Assembly (NCBI GenBank): GCA_000715685.1
Contig: KL569394.1
Coordinates: 41,945-47,909 of the forward strand
Origin: Streptomyces lilacinus
GTDB lineage: Bacteria > Actinomycetota > Actinomycetes > Streptomycetales > Streptomycetaceae
Length of the DNA stretch: 5,965 nucleotides
Reading direction: 5' to 3'
The notes under the pieces are model-generated. The model saw only the letters and a list, made by a program, of their open reading frames with translations, was not told where the DNA came from and did no database searches. This document shows positions 1 through 4,505 of this stretch, piece by piece. Positions within the stretch are counted from its first letter, which is position 1; each line of letters starts with the position of its first letter. Position numbers and translations under genes: made by a program.

Positions 1-17
1 ATGTGTATAAGAGACAG
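1..17 (+). other. Tn5/Nextera mosaic-end adapter remnant (non-genomic)
   Basis: The first 17 bases, ATGTGTATAAGAGACAG, are identical to bases 3-19 of the 19-bp Tn5 mosaic end used in Nextera tagmentation libraries. This is sequencing-library DNA left on the contig end, not chromosome. It creates spurious coding: one frame reads M/V-Y-K-R-Q and another M-C-I-R-D-R, both familiar adapter-derived peptides in public protein sets. Genomic sequence should be taken to start at about base 18. A natural Tn5 insertion is unlikely because the mosaic end is an engineered hybrid and no transposon sequence accompanies it. Confidence 0.97.
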
Positions 18-20
18 AGC

Positions 21-233
21 GTGAACCGCGCCAAGTGGCTCGACCACTACCGGCGTCTGATCGAGACGGCGGCGCCGTTCCCGCCCGGCCCCGGTGCCGC
101 CGACCGGCCCGAGGCGGCCGTCCCCGTCTCCTCCGACGTACCGGATCCGAAGGTGCTCTCCCACGGGCCCACCGTCGCCCTCACCGGGCACCTGCCGGAC
201 CGGCGCCTGACCCTGGTGCGGCCGGCCGGCTGA
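21..233 (+). CDS. Unrecognised protein, probably the C-terminal part of a 5'-truncated gene
   Basis: An open frame of 70 codons runs from a possible GTG at 21 to a TGA at 231-233, with strongly G/C-biased third positions typical of real high-GC coding sequence. I do not recognise the product. It starts with a basic/aromatic helix-like stretch (VNRAKWLDHYRRLIETAAPF), then a Pro/Gly/Ala-rich linker, then a segment resembling beta strands (VALTGHLPDRRLTLVRP) at the C-terminus. No catalytic motif, signal peptide or membrane segment is visible. Only three genomic bases precede the GTG before adapter sequence begins. The true start therefore cannot be judged, and the GTG may be an internal valine of a longer protein. 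The frame continues open into the adapter, and that extension is artificial. The stop lies 29 bases before the P450 start, so the two genes are probably co-transcribed. Confidence 0.55.
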   Translation: MNRAKWLDHYRRLIETAAPFPPGPGAADRPEAAVPVSSDVPDPKVLSHGPTVALTGHLPDRRLTLVRPAG

Positions 234-247
234 CCGGCACCATCGAC

Positions 248-253
248 GAGGAG
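248..253 (+). promoter_or_regulatory. Ribosome binding site of the P450 gene
   Basis: GAGGAG lies 9 bases before the ATG at 263 and is a strong match to the anti-Shine-Dalgarno sequence. It decides the start. The reading frame stays open upstream to base 35, but that extension overlaps the preceding gene in another frame and has no P450-like content. Confidence 0.75.
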
Positions 254-262
254 CTCGCACAC

Positions 263-1474
263 ATGTCCGCCGAGACGCTGTTCCACCGGATCGCCGACCA
301 CGCCCACCGCGCCGATCCCTACCCGCTCTACGCCGAACTCCGCGAGCACGGCGTGGCGCGGCAGGACGACGGCAGCTATCTGGTCGGCACCTACCACGAG
401 ATCGCCGAGCTGCTCCACGATCCGAGGATCAGCTCGGACCGGCGTCACCGCACCGTGCCCGACGACCTGGACTCCGGCCAGGGCGTTCCGCCGGCCTTCA
501 TCGGGCTCGACGACCCCGAGCACGACCGGTTGCGCCGGCTGACGATGCGGCCCTTCGGCCCGCCGCACTCCCCCGGCCGCGTCGACGCCCTGCGCGACGA
601 GATCGCGCGGATCGCCGAGGAATTGATCGAGGGTTTCGCCGACGACGGGCCCGTCGACATCGTCGACGACTTCGCCTACCCGCTCCCGGTCACCGTGATC
701 TGCCGGCTGCTCGGCGTGCCCACCGAGGACGAACCCCGCTTCCGCGCCTGGTCGGACACGATCGTCTCCGGCTTCGACGCCACCCCCGGGGAGGACCCCG
801 ACCAGCGCCGGCGGGCGGCGGCGGAGGCGCGCAGGACGATGGCGCTGTACCTGGGGGAGCTCGCCGACAGCAGGCGCGGCCGCCCGTCCGACGACATGCT
901 CTCCGCGCTCGTCAACGACGAGGGCCCCGAAGGACGCCTCGAGCCGATCGAGCTGATGGCCACGTCGGTGCTGCTGCTCATCGCCGGGCACGAGACGACG
1001 GTCAATCTGATCACCAACGGCGTGCTCACCCTCCTGCGCCACCCGGACGCGCTCGCGCGACTGCGGAACGACCCGACGCTGATGCCCCGGGCGGTCGAGG
1101 AACTGCTGCGCTACGAGCCGCCGGTCCAGATGCTGCCCCAGCGCACTCCCCTGGCCGACGTCGAGATCTCCGGCGTGACGATCCCCCGAGGCGCCCCCTT
1201 GATCCTCGTGCTCGCCTCCGGCAACCGGGACCCGCTGCGCTTCGAGGCCCCCGAGCGCTTCGACATCACCCGCCGCGACAACCAGCACTTCGGCTTCGGC
1301 AGCGGCGTCCACAGCTGCTTCGGCGCACCGCTCGCCCGCGTCGAGGCCCGGATCGCCCTCGACACGCTGCTGCCCCGTCTCGAGAGCCTCCGCCTGACGG
1401 AGGACCCGCCCCCGTACCGCACCAACCCCGTACTGCGCGGGCCCCGCCACCTCCTCCTCGGGCCGGCCGGCTGA
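263..1474 (+). CDS. Cytochrome P450 monooxygenase
   Basis: A complete 403-aa soluble bacterial P450 of normal length for actinobacterial class I enzymes, which insert one oxygen atom into a substrate using electrons from a ferredoxin and ferredoxin reductase. Visible motifs, in order: the C-helix segment DDPEHDRLRRL (residues 83-93), whose His87 and Arg91 are the usual heme-propionate ligands; the I-helix oxygen-activation motif AGHETT (241-246), with Glu244/Thr245 as the acid-alcohol pair; the K-helix ExxR (Glu280-Arg283); and the heme loop FGFGSGVHSCFG, with Cys352 as the thiolate ligand. No signal peptide or membrane anchor is present, so it is cytoplasmic. All key residues are intact and the enzyme should be active. 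It resembles the CYP107/CYP105-type Streptomyces P450s, but the exact family and substrate cannot be read from sequence alone. No ferredoxin, reductase or biosynthetic core gene lies in the window. The stop is about 78 bases before the next gene. Confidence 0.96.
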   Translation: MSAETLFHRIADHAHRADPYPLYAELREHGVARQDDGSYLVGTYHEIAELLHDPRISSDRRHRTVPDDLDSGQGVPPAFIGLDDPEHDRLRRLTMRPFGPPHSPGRVDALRDEIARIAEELIEGFADDGPVDIVDDFAYPLPVTVICRLLGVPTEDEPRFRAWSDTIVSGFDATPGEDPDQRRRAAAEARRTMALYLGELADSRRGRPSDDMLSALVNDEGPEGRLEPIELMATSVLLLIAGHETTVNLITNGVLTLLRHPDALARLRNDPTLMPRAVEELLRYEPPVQMLPQRTPLADVEISGVTIPRGAPLILVLASGNRDPLRFEAPERFDITRRDNQHFGFGSGVHSCFGAPLARVEARIALDTLLPRLESLRLTEDPPPYRTNPVLRGPRHLLLGPAG

Positions 1475-1493
1475 GACCCCTCCCCGACCGACC

Positions 1494-1499
1494 GAGGAG
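1494..1499 (+). promoter_or_regulatory. Shine-Dalgarno-like GAGGAG in the P450-EACC1 intergenic region
   Basis: GAGGAG stands between the P450 stop (1474) and the EACC1 start (1553). It is 54 bases from that ATG, too far to serve it directly. It lies just 3 bases before a GTG at 1503, which opens a 17-codon frame, and 1 base before an ATG at 1501, whose long frame looks like a shadow of the EACC1 gene. CTCCTCG copies at 1454-1460 and 1515-1521 are complementary to CGAGGAG (1493-1499), so base pairing could hide this site. Confidence 0.4.
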
Positions 1500-1502
1500 A
1501 AT

Positions 1503-1556
1503 GTGCTCACTCCCCTCCTCGAACGTCACACTCCGTGCCACCATGTCAAGTTATGA
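1503..1556 (+). CDS. Putative 17-codon leader ORF, translationally coupled to the EACC1 gene
   Basis: A GTG at 1503 opens the frame VLTPLLERHTPCHHVKL, ending with TGA at 1554-1556. The GAGGAG site at 1494-1499 precedes it, although the 3-base spacing is shorter than usual. The stop overlaps the likely EACC1 start in an ATGA arrangement (ATG 1553, TGA 1554). That layout commonly marks translational coupling and would explain why EACC1 has no Shine-Dalgarno sequence of its own. The last sense codon is TTA (1551-1553), the rare leucine codon read by the bldA tRNA in Streptomyces. The peptide itself has no recognisable family. The ORF could be a chance open frame: it is short and only the layout supports it. 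Confidence 0.3.
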   Translation: MLTPLLERHTPCHHVKL

Positions 1557-1897
1557 CGACCGGAGAGGGTGGGTTCCGGCACTATGTGCGCGTCTCCGCG
1601 CCCGGGCATGTGCAGGAAAAGGACGTCAAGTCCCTGGAGACGTGGCTCAGGAACGAGCCGGAGCTGAAGGACCGCGTGCAGGTCAAGCGAGGTGCTCGGC
1701 GTGCGGAAGCCGGCGTGCCCATGGGCCCTCAGCTGGACATCCTGCTCCATCTGGTCGACTGGGGCGGTGCCGCGGTCGCGGCCGAGATCGTGAAGCGGGT
1801 GACGGGGTCGATCAAGGAATGGCGAACGAGCCGACGTGCCCTCGGGGATCCGAACCCTCCTGACTTCCGCGCGGAGCGGGACGACGAGCAGGCCTAG
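1553..1897 (+). CDS. EACC1-like effector-associated constant component
   Basis: A small 114-aa protein without signal peptide or membrane segment. It has the layout of the EACC1 family: an N-terminal beta strand (HYVRVSAPG, about 10-18), a helix with the family-typical run SLETWLRNEPELKDRV (27-42), a strand (VQVKRG), a Gly/Pro-containing turn (VPMGPQLD, 55-62), and a C-terminal hydrophobic helix (about 62-90, rich in Val/Ala/Ile). The tail is acidic and charged. EACC1 proteins are known from comparative genomics of bacterial conflict systems, where they accompany caspase-like or trypsin-like effectors; their biochemistry is not established. The neighbouring caspase gene fits exactly. I chose ATG 1553 because the conserved strand starts near residue 10; a GTG at 1535 would add six residues and has no better ribosome site. 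The gene ends 4 bases before the caspase gene, so the two are surely co-transcribed. An overlapping 120-codon frame (1501-1863) has a low-complexity Arg/Gly/Ala product and was rejected. Confidence 0.8.
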   Translation: MTTGEGGFRHYVRVSAPGHVQEKDVKSLETWLRNEPELKDRVQVKRGARRAEAGVPMGPQLDILLHLVDWGGAAVAAEIVKRVTGSIKEWRTSRRALGDPNPPDFRAERDDEQA

Positions 1898-1901
1898 CGC
1901 G

Positions 1902-4487
1902 ATGGCCGGACCCGAGCGGCAGGAAGAAACCAACCGAGCCCTCCTCGTCGGTGTGGTGCGTTACGCCAGCAGAAGACCCCTGAGATTCGCCGAGGGCCTG
2001 GGAGACATCGCCGCGGTTCAGCGCAACCTGGAGGAACTGCGGAAGGTCCTGCGCGAAGGCGGGATCTTCGACGAGGACGGAATCGAGTCGCTCTCCTCAC
2101 CCGGCTTCGACCAGTTCGACCATCGTCTCGGTCTCGCGCGGGACCGCACCGACGGACTGCTCCTGGTCTACTTCGCCGGGCACGGCATCGTGGACACGCG
2201 GACGGGCGGACACGGCCGCCTGCTGCTGGGCCTGCGGGACGCCGAGGTGGAGCACGGTCCCGGCTTCCCGGGGTGGATCCGCTGGGAGGACGTGCTCAAT
2301 CGACTGTGTTCGGGCAAGAACAGGCCCCGGCACACCGTGGTGATCCTCGACTGCTGCTACGCGGGCAACGCCGCCGGCGCCTGGGAGGAGCTCGACGAGC
2401 AGGACAAGGAGCGCATCTCCCTGCTGTTGGCGGTGCAGAAGAACCAGCGGATCGACGCGGGGAACGCCAAGACGCCGACACCGTACACGGCGCAGCTGAT
2501 ACGACACCTCGAGCAGGGCACCGAGGAATCCGACCACGCGGTGACCTTGGGCAGCCTGCAGAAAAGTCTGTCGGACGGCTTGCGGGCCGAAAAGACGGTG
2601 GGTGGCAGGGAGTGGAGCCCTCTGGCCTACCGGAAGGACGGCGCGGAGAACGAGGTCCTGGCTCGTCCGACCGGCGGTGGCGGCAATGGCCAGAAGCCCA
2701 TCTCCGTCATCAAGCCCAAACGCGAGCCTCGCCCACACCGCATTCGCCTGATCTCCGCGACAGCGGTGGCGGCGGTCACGCTCGCGTTCACGCTGTGGCG
2801 GGTCACCTCCTGCGACGCGCCCCCCGTGCCGCTCTCCTGCGCGAACCACCCGCCGCTCGAATTACGGGTGCTGACCGACCCGGATCTGGAACCGGTCGTC
2901 AGCAAGGCGGTGAGCGATTTCGTCGCGTCCGACGCGAACAGAGACGAGGAGAACTGCCGCCGCACCGGCATCACCGTCTACAGCGCCGGTGCCGCCGAGA
3001 CCGTGGAGGCGTTCCGTACCCAGTACGGGGAATGGGCCCGTCTCGGCCGGTCCGGGTTCAACCCCGTGGGAACGGTCGGGCCGCAGCCGGATGTGTGGAT
3101 ACCGGCGTCCTCGTCCAGCGCCTACCGGGCGCAGGACGAGGAGAGCAACCAGTCGTCGGTCCTCTCCATGAGCGTCGACGGCAAACGACCGCTCGCCTAC
3201 GCGCCCATGGTCCTGCTGTTACCCGAAAAGCTTGCCGAAACCGAGGGCAGGCGCGCGGGCCTCAAGCTAGCGGACCTGATGACCGCCATGAAGGGCAAGG
3301 GCGAGCAGCAGCCGGAGGTCCGGCGGGCCGACCCGCGGTCCACCGATGCCGGGCTCGCCGCGGCCCGGGGGCTGTACGAGACGGACGCACCGCGCAACGT
3401 CGAGCTGAGGCAACGGCGCCAGGGGCGGCCCGCGCCGTCGAGCAAGGACCTGGTGTGCGGACTGGCCAGGGGCGACTCCGACGAGGCCCGGGCGGCGGAC
3501 CGGCGCACCGCGGCCCTGGTCCCGGAGCCCACCCTCCACGCGTACCAGCGCTGCGCCGGCGTGACGGGAGTGACGCGTGTTGCCGAGTACCCCCATGACG
3601 TACCCGGGCTCGACCCGGTGTTCGTCCACGTCCGGTGGAAGGCCGCGCGTCTGGACGAGGAGAAGCGCGACCGGGCCGTTCAGCGGCTCCACGATTGGCT
3701 GACGTCGAAGGACGGCCGGAAGGCCTTTCAGGAGGAGGCCTTCCGCGACGCGCCGCAAGCGCCTTTGTCCTCGCCGTCGCCGGGTCTGCTGACGATTCCC
3801 GGCCCGTCGTCAGGCGCCCTGACCCCGGACGAAGCCACGGCCACGCTGGAAAAGTACCGGCAGGCCAACGCCGCGAGCCGGGTGCGCTTCCTCCTGGACG
3901 GCTCGGGGTCCATGAGCCGCTGGTGGGACGGGGCGAGCGGGGCACGGGAGGTCCTCAAGCAGTCGCTGAGCCGGTTCGGCCCGGACGACGTCTACGGCGT
4001 GTGGACCGTCGCCTCGGCAGGGTCCGACCCTCCGTACCGCGAGCTGATCCCCTTCGGCACCCACGGCTCGTGGTCGACGACCGCCGGCAAGGACGAACAG
4101 GCCAAGGCCACCAAGGCGGGGAAAGCGGTGGACGATTCCGCGCCCGAGTTGTCCTTGGAGGCCGACATCGGCGGAGCGCTGAGGGCGGCACTGCAGCAGA
4201 TGCCCGGCGGCAACGAGGACGACGGGCACCCCCAACTGATCGTTCTCGTCACCGACGACGAGGACAACGACCGCATGAACGCGGACCAGCGGAACGACCT
4301 CGTCAAGCTCGTGAGCGAGCGAAAAGTGCCCGTGGTGACGGTCTCGTTCAATCCCGGTGGCTGTCTGGAGGGCCAGTTGGACCTGCGGCTGGCCGAAGCG
4401 AGCGGGGGAAAGTGCCTCGACGCCCGGGGCGACCTGGCCAAGGGGCTCGGCGCCGAGGTCTCCCAGGTCGCGCAGGGCCATCAATAG
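1902..4487 (+). CDS. Caspase-like protease fused through one TM helix to substrate-binding and VWA domains
   Basis: An 861-aa four-part protein. Residues 11-253 form a caspase-family (clan CD, C14-like) domain: strand ALLVGVVRY (13-21), catalytic His94 in VYFAGHG, and catalytic Cys152 in VVILDCCYAG. After a Gly-rich and then basic juxtamembrane linker (257-282), one hydrophobic helix spans about 283-299. Basic residues before it predict the caspase in the cytoplasm and the rest outside. Residues 319-620 resemble an SBP_bac_11-type solute-binding domain (LRVLTDPDLEPVVSKAV at the start; PDVWIPASSSSAYRA at 396-410). A Pro/Ser linker leads to a VWA domain (about 658-855) with the metal-site motif DGSGS (666-670) and VTDDEDND (783-790). 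The ectodomain has cysteines at 313/352, 519/551 and 821/838, which could form three disulfides. ATG 1902 is preferred over ATG 1836, which would overlap EACC1. Two TTA codons (residues 321 and 440) suggest bldA control. Its likely role is as a transmembrane effector; its substrate is unknown. Confidence 0.9.
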   Translation: MAGPERQEETNRALLVGVVRYASRRPLRFAEGLGDIAAVQRNLEELRKVLREGGIFDEDGIESLSSPGFDQFDHRLGLARDRTDGLLLVYFAGHGIVDTRTGGHGRLLLGLRDAEVEHGPGFPGWIRWEDVLNRLCSGKNRPRHTVVILDCCYAGNAAGAWEELDEQDKERISLLLAVQKNQRIDAGNAKTPTPYTAQLIRHLEQGTEESDHAVTLGSLQKSLSDGLRAEKTVGGREWSPLAYRKDGAENEVLARPTGGGGNGQKPISVIKPKREPRPHRIRLISATAVAAVTLAFTLWRVTSCDAPPVPLSCANHPPLELRVLTDPDLEPVVSKAVSDFVASDANRDEENCRRTGITVYSAGAAETVEAFRTQYGEWARLGRSGFNPVGTVGPQPDVWIPASSSSAYRAQDEESNQSSVLSMSVDGKRPLAYAPMVLLLPEKLAETEGRRAGLKLADLMTAMKGKGEQQPEVRRADPRSTDAGLAAARGLYETDAPRNVELRQRRQGRPAPSSKDLVCGLARGDSDEARAADRRTAALVPEPTLHAYQRCAGVTGVTRVAEYPHDVPGLDPVFVHVRWKAARLDEEKRDRAVQRLHDWLTSKDGRKAFQEEAFRDAPQAPLSSPSPGLLTIPGPSSGALTPDEATATLEKYRQANAASRVRFLLDGSGSMSRWWDGASGAREVLKQSLSRFGPDDVYGVWTVASAGSDPPYRELIPFGTHGSWSTTAGKDEQAKATKAGKAVDDSAPELSLEADIGGALRAALQQMPGGNEDDGHPQLIVLVTDDEDNDRMNADQRNDLVKLVSERKVPVVTVSFNPGGCLEGQLDLRLAEASGGKCLDARGDLAKGLGAEVSQVAQGHQ
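2862..2864 (+). promoter_or_regulatory. TTA (bldA-type) leucine codon 1 in the caspase gene
   Basis: An in-frame TTA encodes Leu321, at the first strand of the substrate-binding domain. In Streptomyces, TTA is read only by the tRNA encoded by bldA, which matures late in development, so TTA genes are often delayed or conditional. I found no in-frame TTA in the P450, EACC1 or lipoprotein genes. The effect holds only if the host is a Streptomyces-type actinomycete. Confidence 0.7.
3219..3221 (+). promoter_or_regulatory. TTA (bldA-type) leucine codon 2 in the caspase gene
   Basis: A second in-frame TTA encodes Leu440 in the run APMVLLLPEK of the substrate-binding domain, next to CTG codons for the neighbouring leucines. 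Having two TTA codons in one gene makes bldA dependence more plausible than one alone. Relaxed codon use in a horizontally acquired gene is the alternative explanation. Confidence 0.7.
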
Positions 4488-4493
4488 CGCAAC

Positions 4494-4498
4494 GGGGG
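4494..4498 (+). promoter_or_regulatory. Probable ribosome binding site of the lipoprotein gene
   Basis: GGGGG sits 7 bases before the ATG at 4506, in the 18-base gap after the caspase stop. It is a weak purine-rich Shine-Dalgarno match at correct spacing. It supports ATG 4506 and suggests translation from the same transcript as the caspase gene. Confidence 0.5.
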
Positions 4499-4505
4499 CA
4501 GCAGC

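Noticed and set aside
3..20. Translation start at base 3 giving an N-terminus MYKRQS for the first gene
   Set aside because: These codons lie almost entirely in adapter sequence; only bases 18-20 can be genomic.
220..1474. The 14-base direct repeat GGCCGGCCGGCTGA at 220-233 and 1461-1474, at the ends of the first gene and the P450
   Set aside because: It is short, GC-rich and ends in the stop codon of both genes. It reflects similar Pro-Ala-Gly C-termini more than a recombination or attachment site, with no flanking similarity.
1500..1552. A sigma-70-type promoter for EACC1 (for example CACACT at 1527-1532 as a -10 box)
   Set aside because: No matching -35 hexamer at usual spacing could be found, so the match is too weak to report as a promoter.
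1501..1863. A 120-codon + strand frame beginning at an ATG right after GAGGAG
   Set aside because: The product is low-complexity (Arg/Gly/Ala/Cys-rich) with no fold-like pattern, and it overlaps the EACC1 frame, which has family-type motifs and normal codon use.
263..1897. P450 as a functional part of the EACC1-caspase module, or as the P450 of a conservon
   Set aside because: A gap of about 78 bases separates it from EACC1. No kinase, roadblock, DUF742 or GTPase genes of a conservon are visible, and adjacency alone is not evidence.
1836..1901. N-terminal extension of the caspase gene to ATG 1836
   Set aside because: It would overlap the EACC1 gene by 62 bases, adds 22 residues of Ser/Thr/Arg-rich sequence unlike a caspase N-terminus, and has no ribosome site advantage over ATG 1902.
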